Made by a program: the position numbers and the translations under genes. A model generated the notes under the pieces. That model worked only from the letters and a program-made list of their open reading frames with translations. It did no database searches and was not told where the DNA came from. DNA of 64,000 bases from NCBI GenBank assembly GCA_963709525.1, contig CAVPXB010000009.1:372001-436000 (forward strand), given 5' to 3'. Of the stretch, positions 47,201 through 55,705 are shown piece after piece. Origin of the DNA: CAIWHR01 sp963709525 (GTDB lineage: Bacteria; Pseudomonadota; Gammaproteobacteria; Burkholderiales; Casimicrobiaceae). How positions within the stretch are numbered: position 1 is the first letter of the stretch; each line of letters starts with the position of its first letter.

Positions 47201-48166
47201 CAGCCGGTCGCGGTCGATCGGGCCCGCGTTGCCGTTGGCCGCGTCGATTGAGCCCGTCATGCGGCCGTCGGCCGCCATCGTCGCCCGAACGGCCAGGTCG
47301 ATCATCGTGTGGGGCAGCGCGGCATCGAACGCCGAAAGATCGAGTTTTCGACCGTGGAGCGTGAGCTCCTGCAGCGGAACTTCGCCGAAGGGCGCGACCG
47401 TGGCGTTGCCGTCGATCTCGCTGGCCAGAATGTTCCCGGCGACCTTGAGTTGCAGGCTTTCGAGCCGGCCGGTGAGATCGAGGCGCAAGCGGGCGTTGCG
47501 CAGCTGCTCGCTGCCGGCAATCGTCGCCGTGCCGGATGCGGCGAAGGGGGCGGCGGCGGCGATCGACATCTCGCCCGCGATCGCACCCCATTCGCTCGTC
47601 AGCCCGACTTGGCGCAAGCGGTGGGCGCCGGCCCCGCCGACATACCCCAGCGTGACGCCATTGATCCGGTAGTGCCCGTCGCCCGCGTCAACCACGACTT
47701 CCCCGAACGCGGCCTTGTCGATCGCGATTTCGAACGGCAGCGCGAGCGAGCCGGGGAGAGCGCTCTTCTGCCCGGATGGCTTCAGCGCAACCACGATGCG
47801 CTGCCCGCCAAGTGCGGCGATGTGAATGGTCCGCGACCACAGCGCCCGCGGCGACCACTCCAGCGCCACTTCCTCGGCGACCAGCTCGACGGCATCGTCG
47901 CGGTAGCGCAGCTCGCGCACCTGGACCGTCGACAGCAGCGAGCCGCTGGCCCCCACGACCACCAGCCGGCCCTGGCTCTGGCTGTGAATCCGCTCGATAG
48001 CCCAGGCGAGCGCGGCGGGCGTCTGCAGCCACGCATACCCCGCCGCCGCGGCGGCGACGATGCCGATGGCGAAGGCGACGCCGACCGCGGCCAAAGCCAG
48101 CCGCAGCCAGCGCCAGGACGAGCGGGCGCGGGATGGAGTCGGTGGCGAAGTGGGCGGGAGGTTCAT
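44258..48166 (-). CDS. tamB: Translocation and assembly module protein TamB
   Basis: This is a 1302-residue AsmA-like lipid-transfer bridge between inner and outer membranes. A single N-terminal helix (about 24-50, LALAAVGVAFAIGIVAAAAAG) anchors it. A very long beta-rich repeat region spans the periplasm, and the DUF490 domain lies at the C-terminus (EILSWLVLGQGLDRTTTADTAAL and a final LISGVGIHYRRSFE ending in Phe). It acts with TamA, encoded just upstream (23-base gap, same strand), in outer-membrane protein insertion or phospholipid transport. Confidence 0.93.
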   Translation of the reverse strand: MNLPPTSPPTPSRARSSWRWLRLALAAVGVAFAIGIVAAAAAGYAWLQTPAALAWAIERIHSQSQGRLVVVGASGSLLSTVQVRELRYRDDAVELVAEEVALEWSPRALWSRTIHIAALGGQRIVVALKPSGQKSALPGSLALPFEIAIDKAAFGEVVVDAGDGHYRINGVTLGYVGGAGAHRLRQVGLTSEWGAIAGEMSIAAAAPFAASGTATIAGSEQLRNARLRLDLTGRLESLQLKVAGNILASEIDGNATVAPFGEVPLQELTLHGRKLDLSAFDAALPHTMIDLAVRATMAADGRMTGSIDAANGNAGPIDRDRLPLDSLTTGFTLSADAIELAGFVATSGPVARASGDARIPLRDAATHSQWQLELSRLDLARIHSKLVPTRLSGRLRATLSGTGQQLDGDLRQDDLGASFAATVAGNAVEVTRLRARAGQGEFNGRARYDFSGAQRFEVVGQALRFDPAQFGAFPSALLDGDLRAAGALQPAWHADVAIALAPSSRLRGTPLSGQLSGRVTATTLQDAAIDLALAGSRLKARGGYGQPAARIDATFDIPDTASVLVPLADWVPVAARGLRGRLVGKGSVWDVAGERAASIDARGENLALDTVAAGTVEVHGELAHLKADPRLTLSVAGTRLTTPVGTYASWSGTFSGTTIAHRLQAALVGAGVDADFVAEGSLVDGRWSGSLMHFANSGPYAAKLAAPARLELGGGQVVLGEARLAIAGGNVRIDGFRWVDGVITSKGAFDAVPLATLARMAGTELPLRSTLVVGGQWNVVATPRLNGTLTLRREKGDLYARTRGARDTEEIAFGIARADVDVALNDDTLDATLEIDAAQLGSARGKLSVGRDPDATAGRLGGAAPVRGALTATLSSLQALQPLIGTTARLDGQVALDLHAEGTFQQLAIEGTVSGERLRMAAPTYGLHWTEGVLRARIGNGQLAVDEFSFLAGDGRFTATGTVAAAPGKDAPGATTVSGTDIDWRADKLRVTNRPDLRLIVSGAGKLDFQDGHLRVSGAVNVDEGQVDFDRPGRARLGDDVIVAGREPRPAAGASRFGKMPLGIDLEVDLGRNLAVSGEGLQAKVAGKVRISAVPDAAMSAKGTIRAVNGTYFAFGQRLTVDRGLLIFDGPIDNPALDIVALRPNLQVQAGVAVTGTVRVPRVQLTSEPPVPEGEILSWLVLGQGLDRTTTADTAALQAAAATLFGRGRMPIGTSIAQSIGLDDIAIQGGRSASTAGASGAAGQVIAVGKRLSDNLYIVFEQGLSVANNALKIEYALTRSITLRAEAGLISGVGIHYRRSFE

Positions 48167-48189
48167 GGAAGCTGGATGCGGCGGTGCCG

Positions 48190-50028
48190 TCAGAAGGCCA
48201 AACCGACCGACAGGTGCAGGCGTACCTTCTGCGTCTCCTGGCCGTAGGCCACGTCCAATCGCAGCGGTCCGATCGGACTCTTGATGCGCAATCCTGCCCC
48301 ATAGCCCAGCACCGGGGAAAGCGAACTCAGGTCATCGCCCGCATTGCCGGCATCGACAAAGACTGCCATACCCCACCAGGGCCCGAAGTAACGGATCGCC
48401 TCGACGCTGGCTACAGCGTAGTAACGCCCGCCGATAATTGCGTCGCCGCTCTTGACGCCGAGACTGTCGAAGGCGTAGCCGCGCACCGTGGTGTCGCCGC
48501 CGGTGCGAAACAGCAGCGCCGAGGGAATGCCGTCGCGGGCGGTCGCGAGCACGCCCCCCGCCTCGGCGCGCACATTGATGGTGCTGGTCGTGCCGATCGG
48601 ATGCCAGGAGGCGTACTGGATGATCCCGCGTCCATAGCCGCGCGTCGACACGCCGGGTGGTCCGCCACCCGCACGCGCGGAGAGGACGAAGCCGCGTGTG
48701 GGCGCGACGAGGTTGTCGACCTTGCGCCACGTCCGCTCGTATTGGAGATCCAGCGCCCGGGAGCTTTGGGTGGCTTCGCCGTCGACGCGTTGATCATCCT
48801 CGTAGTACACCGCGTGCCACGCGGTCTGATCGCGTTCTTCCATGGTGCGGCGGCTGATGCCCGCCGAGGCCGTCATCGTCCACAGGCCCTCGATGTCGCT
48901 GTGACTGAGCTTGGCCTCGAAACTGTCGAGGTAACCGCCGTCGTTGGGCGGACGGGACAATCGCAGCGCGAGATCCTGGATCAAAGTGTCCGCACGCCCC
49001 TCGACCGAGAATTGCGTTGCATTGCCGAAGATGTTGACGTCGGAATAGCGGAAGTTGCCGCGGATTTTCGTGTCGGTCGAAAAGCCGAGGCCACCCTCGA
49101 CGCGCCTGGGCAGCGCTTCGATCACGCTGATCGTCACCGTCGCGTCGTGCGCCTGGGCGGGATCGGGATCGATCGACGCCTGTACGCTGGCGAAATAGCC
49201 GGAGGCGTTGAGGCGGCGGATGAATTGGGCGAGGCGCTCGGCCGAGTAGGCCTCTCCGTGTTCGAGGGTGCTGAAATTGTGGACCAGGCTGGGTGGGTAG
49301 CGATTGAGGCCCGAGATGTCGAGGCCGCCGAAGTGGAACCGCGGGCCGCTGTCGATCACGAACTCGAGTTCCGCGGCTTGCTGCTCCGGATCGATCCGCG
49401 CTTCGCTGTTGTCGATCCTGGCCGCTGCGTACGGGGAGGCCGTGAGGGTCGCCAGCGCCCCCCGCTTCGCGTCGTCCCAGGCGCCTTGTCTGAAGATTGC
49501 GCCGACGGGCAGACGCCATTCCGTCCGCGCCCTCGCAGCGGCATTGGTACCCAGAGGAGCGTCGCTCGTCGCCGGACCGGTGACGCGCACGTCGGTGCGG
49601 GTGATCCGCGTCGGCAATCCGGGATCGATGACGAGACGCAGCGTCTGCGGTTCATCGGACCCGGTCGGTGCCGGCAGGATCGTGATCTCGACGCTGGCGG
49701 AAAAGAAGCCTTCGGTGGCAGCGGCTTCCTTCGCCTGGTCGATCGCTTCGCGGATCAGACGGTCGAGGAGGTCGGCCGTCATGTCCTCGTACGTCTGCCA
49801 GCGCACCAGATCGAGACTGCCCTCGATCACGTTCCCGAGCGCTGCCGGGGCGTCGATCACCACCTTGTAGCGCAGCCGGCCGGCGTTATCGGTCGCGGCG
49901 AAGGCGGGGCCAACGACCAGCGTCGCGCTGAGCACCAGCCAACACTGAAGCAAGGCGAAGCGCGCTCGGCGCGCGACGAGGGAAAAAGAGGATTGCACGG
50001 GCGCAATTATCGTCGATTGCGCGGACAC
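48190..50028 (-). CDS. tamA: Outer-membrane assembly protein TamA (BamA/Omp85)
   Basis: This 612-residue Omp85-family barrel has a signal peptide (LLQCWLVLSATLVVGPAFA), three POTRA-like units (about 45-270) and a 16-strand beta-barrel. Within the barrel, RTGGDTTVRGYAFDS is the conserved VRGY/F lid motif, and the protein ends LHLSVGLAF with a terminal Phe. It forms a complex with TamB. The start is GTG 50028, or GTG 49998, which would place the signal peptide nearer the N-terminus. Three POTRA units fit TamA; BamA has five. Confidence 0.93.
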   Translation of the reverse strand: MSAQSTIIAPVQSSFSLVARRARFALLQCWLVLSATLVVGPAFAATDNAGRLRYKVVIDAPAALGNVIEGSLDLVRWQTYEDMTADLLDRLIREAIDQAKEAAATEGFFSASVEITILPAPTGSDEPQTLRLVIDPGLPTRITRTDVRVTGPATSDAPLGTNAAARARTEWRLPVGAIFRQGAWDDAKRGALATLTASPYAAARIDNSEARIDPEQQAAELEFVIDSGPRFHFGGLDISGLNRYPPSLVHNFSTLEHGEAYSAERLAQFIRRLNASGYFASVQASIDPDPAQAHDATVTISVIEALPRRVEGGLGFSTDTKIRGNFRYSDVNIFGNATQFSVEGRADTLIQDLALRLSRPPNDGGYLDSFEAKLSHSDIEGLWTMTASAGISRRTMEERDQTAWHAVYYEDDQRVDGEATQSSRALDLQYERTWRKVDNLVAPTRGFVLSARAGGGPPGVSTRGYGRGIIQYASWHPIGTTSTINVRAEAGGVLATARDGIPSALLFRTGGDTTVRGYAFDSLGVKSGDAIIGGRYYAVASVEAIRYFGPWWGMAVFVDAGNAGDDLSSLSPVLGYGAGLRIKSPIGPLRLDVAYGQETQKVRLHLSVGLAF

Positions 50029-50094
50029 CCGCCCACGACAAAGAAGAACCGACGCGATGGCGTGAAGACCACGCGCGTCTCCGTTTCCCCGGAG

Positions 50095-51456
50095 TCAGGA
50101 GAGGAAACCGAGGTCGGCCACCGGAAACCGCGACAGGTTGGGAAACACCTTCGCGAGGTCGGCGGCGCCGGCGCCGAACCAGCGGGCGAGCGTGGCGCCG
50201 TACTGGTCGACCGCCGTCGTGGGAATCCAGCGGCCTTCGCGCTCGGCGTCGTCGGGTCCGCCCAGGGCCAGCGTCGGCCAGGTGCCGAAGATCGATCCGC
50301 CTCTGACCGCGCCGCCCAGCACCAGGTGATGATTGCCCCAGGCATGATCGCTGCCGCCGCCGGCTGCGGGCTTCAACGTGCGTCCGAAGTCCGACAGCGT
50401 GAACGTCGTCACCTGTTGCGCGACGCCCATTTGCGCGGTGGCATCGTAGAACGCCTTCAGCGCGGGCGCGAGCTGCCCGAAGAGGGCCTCCTGCGTCGCC
50501 AGCTGGTTGTTGTGGGTGTCGAAGCCGCCCAGCGTCACGAAGAAGATCTGGCGCTTGCTGCCGGTCGTCGCGCGGGCCTCGATCATCTTCGCCACGGCCA
50601 GGAGCTGCTGCGCGATGCTCGAGGCTTGTCCCTCGAACGGCGGTGCGATGGCGCTCGACGTCGCGGTGAGGATCGGGTTGACGGTCGCCGACAGCGAAAT
50701 CGCCTGCTGCGTGATCGCCGACGCGGCGTCGACAAAGGTGTTGCCGCGATCGATGGCGAGCAATGAGTGGAGCGCCGCGAGGCGCGCGCCAGACGCCGCG
50801 CTGCCGCTGAAGCCGGAAAGGCCGAAACTGCCCGCGGTGGGAATCGCCAACGGGCGCGATGTCGTGCCGGTGACAAAGAGCGTGACCCCCGCGGTCGAGG
50901 TGATGACGGGGAAGCTGTCGCCGGCCTGCGCCGCCATGGCATCGGCCAGGCGTCCGCCCCAGCCGGTGCCCGAGGCGCTGCTGGCGATCGCGGATTGCCA
51001 CTGGTTCTGCTGGTCGGAGTGCGAGTAGAGATTTTCCGGACGCACGCCCGACGCGTACTGCGCCTTGGTCGTCGGCTGCGTCAGCGTGCCGACGTTGGCG
51101 ACTGCCGCGAGCTGGCCCGCCGCGAACAGCGGATGGATCGCGCCCAACGCCGGATGCATTCCGAAGGAGGTGCCGAGGTTCTTCGGTTGCACGGCCAGCA
51201 GCTCCCCTTGAGCGAGCGCGATGCCGGAACTCGCGGGCCGTACGGCGGCGTAGGCGCCGTAACCGGCCGTGTCGATGGGGACCAGCAGGTTGTTGCCGTC
51301 GTTGCCGCCGAACAGGAACACGCAGACCAGCGCCTTGTAGTCGGTGGCGGCCTGCGCATGGGCGGCGAGCGAGACGAGATCGAGGCTGCCGGCGAGGGCA
51401 GCCGTGGTCAGGGCCGAGGAGCGGCGGAGGAAGTCGCGGCGGTTCATGCGATTCAT
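50095..51456 (-). CDS. DUF1501 protein with twin-arginine signal
   Basis: This 453-residue protein begins MNRMNRRDFLRRSSALTTAALA, a clear twin-arginine export signal, so it should be exported folded. Conserved motifs are VCVFLFGGNDGNNLLVP, RPENLYSHSDQQNQWQ, FVTLGGFDTHNNQL and TLSDFGRTLKPAAGGGSDHAWGNHHLVLGG, which place it in the alkaline-phosphatase-like DUF1501 family; Asp and His in these motifs suit metal binding. The start is two bases from the DUF1800 stop upstream, so they form a unit. The activity of the pair is not established. Confidence 0.9.
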   Translation of the reverse strand: MNRMNRRDFLRRSSALTTAALAGSLDLVSLAAHAQAATDYKALVCVFLFGGNDGNNLLVPIDTAGYGAYAAVRPASSGIALAQGELLAVQPKNLGTSFGMHPALGAIHPLFAAGQLAAVANVGTLTQPTTKAQYASGVRPENLYSHSDQQNQWQSAIASSASGTGWGGRLADAMAAQAGDSFPVITSTAGVTLFVTGTTSRPLAIPTAGSFGLSGFSGSAASGARLAALHSLLAIDRGNTFVDAASAITQQAISLSATVNPILTATSSAIAPPFEGQASSIAQQLLAVAKMIEARATTGSKRQIFFVTLGGFDTHNNQLATQEALFGQLAPALKAFYDATAQMGVAQQVTTFTLSDFGRTLKPAAGGGSDHAWGNHHLVLGGAVRGGSIFGTWPTLALGGPDDAEREGRWIPTTAVDQYGATLARWFGAGAADLAKVFPNLSRFPVADLGFLS

Positions 51457-51457
51457 G

Positions 51458-53602
51458 TCAACGCTCCACCTGGTATTGGGACGATGAGATCGCGAGATAG
51501 AACGCGGCCCGGGCGCGACCCGGCGCATCGCTCGCGGGGACCGCATTGACGGCATTGACGATCGCCGCGCTGGCTGCGGTCGACAGCGTGCCGTGCATCA
51601 GCAATCGATCCAGCCGGGCCACCATCGCCGCCGGGTCCGCGGCGAGTGCGGTCAGCGCCGACCAATCGAGTTGGGTGCCGGTCGCGCCGTACACCGTCGG
51701 GTCGGGCGCGATGAGGGTCGTGTAGGCGAGCGAGTTGGCGTAGTTGATCCGTGCGAACGCGCTGGCGGTGTTCTGCAGCGCGAACTCCGGTCCGAGCGCA
51801 CCGGTTCCCGGAACGACATAGTCGGGCGGGTAATAGTTGAAGACGCTGGGGGCGACGAAGATGTTCTGGCCCATCGCGGCGGTCCGGCTGCGCATGAACA
51901 CGCCGTCGGTGGCGGCGCTCAGCGCGCGCGCGGCTGCCGCGACAAACTTCGCCGGCTCGCGCAGCTTGCCGTAGCCGGCATCGAGCTTCACCGGCCCGCG
52001 CGCCTCGGCATCGAGCAATACGGCGCGGACCACGGCCTTGAGATCGCCGCGCGCGCCCGAGCCGTTGTTGTCGAAGACGGAACCGACCCGCGCGACGTAG
52101 GCGGGGGAGGGGTCGCCGGTCACCAGCTTCTGGATCAGCTGTTTGGCGATGAAGGGGCCGACGTTGGGATGCATGAACACGTTGTGGATCGCGAAGTCGA
52201 GATCCTGGCGCATCGTCAGGTTCGCCGGCGCGGATGCGCCGAGCAGGATCTTGCCGCTGGCGTCGTGAGAGGCGCTGCGTTCCTCCATCTTCCCGTCGTA
52301 ATACTGGCCGTTCAACGCGCGTGCCGGCTGGCCCGGCGCCGTCGGAAATGTCCATCCGGTGAAGGCGTGCGCGAAGCCTTCGATCTGGTCCTGGTCGTAG
52401 GTGGGGATGGGCAGGCCGCGGGCGTCCAGCAACGGCGTGCCGTCGGACTTGAGCAGGGCCGTGCCGATGGAGAAGAGTTGCAGCAACTCGCGCGCGTAGT
52501 TCTCGTTGGGCTCGGCGCCGGTCGCGGCATTGGGCTTCACGTTGTTCGCCATGTCGAGATAGCGGCCCATCGCAGGCGAAAGCGTCACCTCGGCCAGCAC
52601 GCGCTCGAAATTGTCGAACGCAAGATCGGCCAGCAGCTGCTGGTAACGCTGCATCGCGTAGACCTTGTTGATCTCGAGTCCGGAGGTGACCAGGATCTGC
52701 GACAGCGCGAAGGCGACGCGCTGGCGCAACTGGTCGGGGGCGGTGATGGCGTTGCGGAAGAACTCGCGCTGCAACTGGAACAGCGTGTAGTTGTCGCGCG
52801 CGCAATAGCTGTCCGCGCGCAGCGGCAGCGTTCGGTCGTCGACGCAGGCGTCCGGCCGATTCGCGGCGACGGGCGGGAACGCCGTGTAGCGTGTGGACGG
52901 CATGGCCAGTTGTTCGTCGATGAACCTCGCGGCGCCGACGTCGCGGACGTGCGCGAGCAGCGCTTCGGTCGGCCCCCATGCCGCCTGTTCGAGCAGCCGC
53001 GCGGCATCGGCTTCGACCTGCATCGTCGACAGCGGCGAACACATCACCACGCCTTCGAGCAGCGACGTGGCCGCCATCTTCTGATGCAGCGTGAGGTCGA
53101 TGAGAAAGCGATGGTTCGACTCGGCCATGGCCGCGCCGGGATGGAAGCTGCGATAGACCGGCGTGGTGGCCGCGGTGCAGCGCCCCGCTTGCGGCACTTC
53201 GATCCAGAAGGCGATCGTCTCGTAGGTCCAGTCCGGATTGTTCCTGACCGTCTCGCACTCGCCCGCGTCCGCCGTGTAGAAGTGCGAATTCGGCCCCTTG
53301 CCCGGCGTGCCGAAAAAGCGGCAGACGGGCATCGTGCCCGCACGATCGCCCCCGCGCGCCCAGGCGCCGAACGTGACGCCGGTACGCGTCCACCCGGGCA
53401 CCGTGACGCCGGCGTCGAGCATCGCCGCCTCGGCGGTGTCGGCGGTCATGAAGTAGTGCTTGAGGCGCGCGTTGTAGAACTCGATCGCGATGGCCGTCGG
53501 CTCCACGGTGGGCGTCTGCGCGACCGCTGCGCTGGCAAGGACCGCGAGCGTGGCGAACGCGATTGGGCGCAGACGGGTCGGTGGCGGATCGGGGTCGCGC
53601 AT
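51458..53602 (-). CDS. DUF1800 protein with N-terminal DUF5648-like part
   Basis: This 714-residue exported protein (signal about 1-29, ending ASAAVAQ) starts with a DUF5648-like lectin-type segment (about 35-160: IEFYNARLKHYFMTAD, GTPGKGPNSHFYTADAGEC). The DUF1800 core follows: RLLEQAAWGPT, LRQRVAFALSQILVTSG, NENYARELLQLFSIG, FAHAFTGWTF and KQLIQKLVTG. DUF1800 and DUF1501 genes are almost always adjacent, as here. The DUF5648-like fusion suggests binding to a glycan or surface ligand. ATG 53602 is chosen because it starts the signal peptide. Confidence 0.85.
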   Translation of the reverse strand: MRDPDPPPTRLRPIAFATLAVLASAAVAQTPTVEPTAIAIEFYNARLKHYFMTADTAEAAMLDAGVTVPGWTRTGVTFGAWARGGDRAGTMPVCRFFGTPGKGPNSHFYTADAGECETVRNNPDWTYETIAFWIEVPQAGRCTAATTPVYRSFHPGAAMAESNHRFLIDLTLHQKMAATSLLEGVVMCSPLSTMQVEADAARLLEQAAWGPTEALLAHVRDVGAARFIDEQLAMPSTRYTAFPPVAANRPDACVDDRTLPLRADSYCARDNYTLFQLQREFFRNAITAPDQLRQRVAFALSQILVTSGLEINKVYAMQRYQQLLADLAFDNFERVLAEVTLSPAMGRYLDMANNVKPNAATGAEPNENYARELLQLFSIGTALLKSDGTPLLDARGLPIPTYDQDQIEGFAHAFTGWTFPTAPGQPARALNGQYYDGKMEERSASHDASGKILLGASAPANLTMRQDLDFAIHNVFMHPNVGPFIAKQLIQKLVTGDPSPAYVARVGSVFDNNGSGARGDLKAVVRAVLLDAEARGPVKLDAGYGKLREPAKFVAAAARALSAATDGVFMRSRTAAMGQNIFVAPSVFNYYPPDYVVPGTGALGPEFALQNTASAFARINYANSLAYTTLIAPDPTVYGATGTQLDWSALTALAADPAAMVARLDRLLMHGTLSTAASAAIVNAVNAVPASDAPGRARAAFYLAISSSQYQVER

Positions 53603-53992
53603 GGTTGACCTTCGCGGCAGGAACGGTTGACGACGAAACAGCGCGGGCGCTTGCCTGCGCAAGCTGGCAATGTGCGGCTTCACGCATGCCGCTGCTGTAA
53701 ACATTTGCAAGCAATCGTGACGAGCGACGTGTCCGCTGGATTTTATCCCGGTGGCATGAAACCTGGATGCTGCGGGAGCATCGCGCGCCTCTGTCTGCCT
53801 CGTGTCCTGCGCAACGCGGACGCGACCAGGGTCGACGGCAACATCGCGAGTCCGAGATTGCGCCGGGTCGGAGATGCGCCCCGGCTCGACCCGCTATCGA
53901 ACGAACGTACGGTTTTTCGGGCCGGCGCGTCGTCATATCTCCACCATTACTTTCGATTTGCCACGCAAGTATATGTTTTTTATGATAGAAGA

Positions 53993-54006
53993 GGCTCTGT
54001 TGCAAA
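53993..54006 (+). repeat. Solitary IS6-family-like terminal repeat
   Basis: GGCTCTGTTGCAAA is identical to the 14-base terminal inverted repeat I recall for IS6100-type IS6-family elements. No transposase or second end lies nearby. A chance match of 14 bases is unlikely in 64 kb, but a relic cannot be proven from one end. Confidence 0.4.
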
Positions 54007-54042
54007 TGACCCTAAGTCGTTGTTACGAAACCGAAAAAACGA

Positions 54043-54072
54043 TTGACCCCGTCGATTTCAGTCCCTTATAGT
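54043..54072 (+). promoter_or_regulatory. Sigma70 promoter of the dcw cluster
   Basis: TTGACC at 54043-54048 and TATAGT at 54067-54072 are separated by 18 bases. Transcription would start near 54079, at the first MraZ box. It is the only strong promoter seen before mraZ. Confidence 0.7.
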
Positions 54073-54080
54073 GTCGAGAG

Positions 54081-54105
54081 GTGGGGTTTAGTGGGAATCG
54101 GTGGG
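54081..54105 (+). promoter_or_regulatory. MraZ operator: three GTGGG boxes
   Basis: GTGGG occurs at 54081, 54091 and 54101, exactly ten bases apart. This matches the direct TGGGN repeats with five-base spacers bound by MraZ in other bacteria. The boxes lie just downstream of the -10, so bound MraZ should repress its own operon. Confidence 0.8.
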
Positions 54106-54179
54106 TTTGCTTGCTGGCCAATCGTCTGCTTGACGGTGCCAGTGATTGAGCGCTCACCCCCGCAACAGGGGCGGGAGGG

Positions 54180-54689
54180 GTGGTGTCGATACAGGGAGCG
54201 TCGGGGACGGGGAGGAGCGAGCGCGCGGTTTTCCGCGGCGTCACGCATTTGTCGCTCGACACCAAGGGTCGCCTGGCGATTCCCCTGCGTCATCGCGACG
54301 CCCTGGCGCCCCGCGGCGACGAGGGCACAGACCCCGAACGAATGATCCTGACCGCGGATCCCGGCCGCTGCCTGCTTCTGTATCCGCGCGCGGTCTGGGA
54401 ACCGATCCAGTCGGAGCTCATGTCGAAGTCTTCGTTCAACGCGCAGATTCGCGGCCTGCAGCGCCTTCTGGTGGGCCACGCCGACGAAGTCGAAATGGAC
54501 GGCGCCGGGCGCATCCTGGTGCCGCCGTCATTGCGCCAGTACGCGGGCCTCGACCATCGCGTGGTGCTGGTGGGGCAGGGCAACAAATTCGAGTTGTGGG
54601 ACGAAGCCAAGTGGCACGAAGCCACTGCGCAGGCAATCACCTTCCCGGCGGGCGAACTGCCGGCCGAACTCGACGGTTTCTCGCTCTGA
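54180..54689 (+). CDS. mraZ: Transcriptional regulator MraZ
   Basis: This AbrB-fold DNA-binding protein is encoded first in the dcw cluster and usually represses it. The core is FRGVTHLSLDTKGRLAIPLRHRDAL and VEMDGAGRILVPPSLRQYAGL, the two conserved DTKGR and D-x-x-GRI motifs of the paired MraZ domains. The protein is 169 residues. There is no methionine at the usual MFxG start (VFRG here), so the start is GTG 54180 or GTG 54183 after a GGGAGGGG ribosome binding site. This adds about 17 residues to the N-terminus. Confidence 0.88.
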   Translation: MVSIQGASGTGRSERAVFRGVTHLSLDTKGRLAIPLRHRDALAPRGDEGTDPERMILTADPGRCLLLYPRAVWEPIQSELMSKSSFNAQIRGLQRLLVGHADEVEMDGAGRILVPPSLRQYAGLDHRVVLVGQGNKFELWDEAKWHEATAQAITFPAGELPAELDGFSL

Positions 54690-55705
54690 TGAGCGATGCG
54701 GTCGCGACCCACATTCCGGTCCTGCGCGACGAAGCGGTGGCAGCCCTGGCGCTTCGCGCGGATGGCGTCTATGTCGATGGCACGTTCGGGCGCGGCGGGC
54801 ATAGCCGGGCGATTCTCGCCGCCCTGGGCCCGTCGGGCCGACTTGTCGCCCTCGACCGCGATCCCGCGGCGGCGGAGGCAGCCGGCACGATCGGCGACGC
54901 GCGCTTCGTGTTCCGTCGCGCGTGGTTCTCGGAGTTTCCCGACGTGCTCGGCGCGCTCGGCATTCCGGCGGTGGATGGCGTCCTGCTCGACCTCGGCATT
55001 TCTTCGCCGCAGATCGACGACCCGGCGCGCGGGTTCTCGTTTCGCGCCGACGGTCCGCTGGATATGCGGATGGATCCCACGCGCGGCGAGTCTGCTGCCG
55101 CGTTTCTTGCGCGTGCCGACGCACGCGAATTGACGGAGGTGATTCGCGACTATGGTGAAGAACGGTTTGCTCAATCGATTGCAAGAGCAATTGTTGCGGG
55201 TCGCACGGTCGCGCCCATCGTCGGCACGCGCCAACTGGCCGCGCTCGTGGCCCAAGCCCTCGGCGCGCGCGCGCGGCGTGATTGGAGTCAGGATCCGGCA
55301 ACGCGGACCTTCCAGGCTCTCCGGATTCATGTCAATCGGGAGCTCGCTGAGCTCGCGCTGACGCTGCCGCGTGCCGTATCGGTGCTGCGCGCAAGCGGAC
55401 GGCTCGCGGTGATCAGTTTTCACTCACTCGAAGATCGCATGGTGAAGCGCTTTTTCGCGGCGGCCTCCAGGCCGTGGGGTGGTGATGCGCGCCTGGCACG
55501 GCTGCCGATCCGCACCGCTGCGCTGCCCGATGTCGCGCTGGACCTGGTCGGCCGCGCGATTCGCGCTTCCGACGCCGAGGTGGCGGCCAATCCCGCGCGC
55601 CCGCAGCGCGACGTTGCGCGTGGCGCAGCGGACCGCTGCCGCCCTGCCGCGCGATTTCCTGCGCGTCGCCGGGGCCGAGGCGAGACGATTCCATGGTCCG
55701 CCTGA
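54689..55705 (+). CDS. rsmH: 16S rRNA m4C1402 methyltransferase RsmH
   Basis: This methylates N4 of C1402 in 16S rRNA. About 338 residues: HIPVLRDEAVAAL, DGTFGRGGHSRAIL (SAM site), LVALDRDP, LLDLGISSPQIDDPARGFSF, QALRIHVNRELAEL and LAVISFHSLEDRMVKRFF are all diagnostic. The last 35 residues look wrong: after VAANP an extra C near 55597 moves the conserved RARSATLRVAQRT into another frame. One base change would restore it. The ATG overlaps the mraZ stop, and the 3' end overlaps ftsL. Confidence 0.9.
   Translation: MSDAVATHIPVLRDEAVAALALRADGVYVDGTFGRGGHSRAILAALGPSGRLVALDRDPAAAEAAGTIGDARFVFRRAWFSEFPDVLGALGIPAVDGVLLDLGISSPQIDDPARGFSFRADGPLDMRMDPTRGESAAAFLARADARELTEVIRDYGEERFAQSIARAIVAGRTVAPIVGTRQLAALVAQALGARARRDWSQDPATRTFQALRIHVNRELAELALTLPRAVSVLRASGRLAVISFHSLEDRMVKRFFAAASRPWGGDARLARLPIRTAALPDVALDLVGRAIRASDAEVAANPARPQRDVARGAADRCRPAARFPARRRGRGETIPWSA

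Larger units (their letters stand above)
53603..54179. other. Long spacer with AT-rich mraZ control region
   Basis: The first 300 bases hold nothing I can name beyond a presumed minus-strand promoter for DUF1800. From about 53930 to 54075 the DNA is markedly AT-rich compared with the rest of the window. This part contains a 14-base match to IS6-family ends (53993-54006), the mraZ promoter and the MraZ boxes, listed separately. A leader of about 100 bases precedes mraZ. Confidence 0.6.

Noticed and set aside
48133..50766. 877-residue plus-strand frame across tamA and DUF1501
   Set aside because: It runs antisense through two well-supported genes and has shadow-like composition.
51453..54005. 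850-residue minus-strand frame overlapping DUF1800
   Set aside because: Alternative frame of the DUF1800 gene; the real frame carries the family motifs and a signal peptide.
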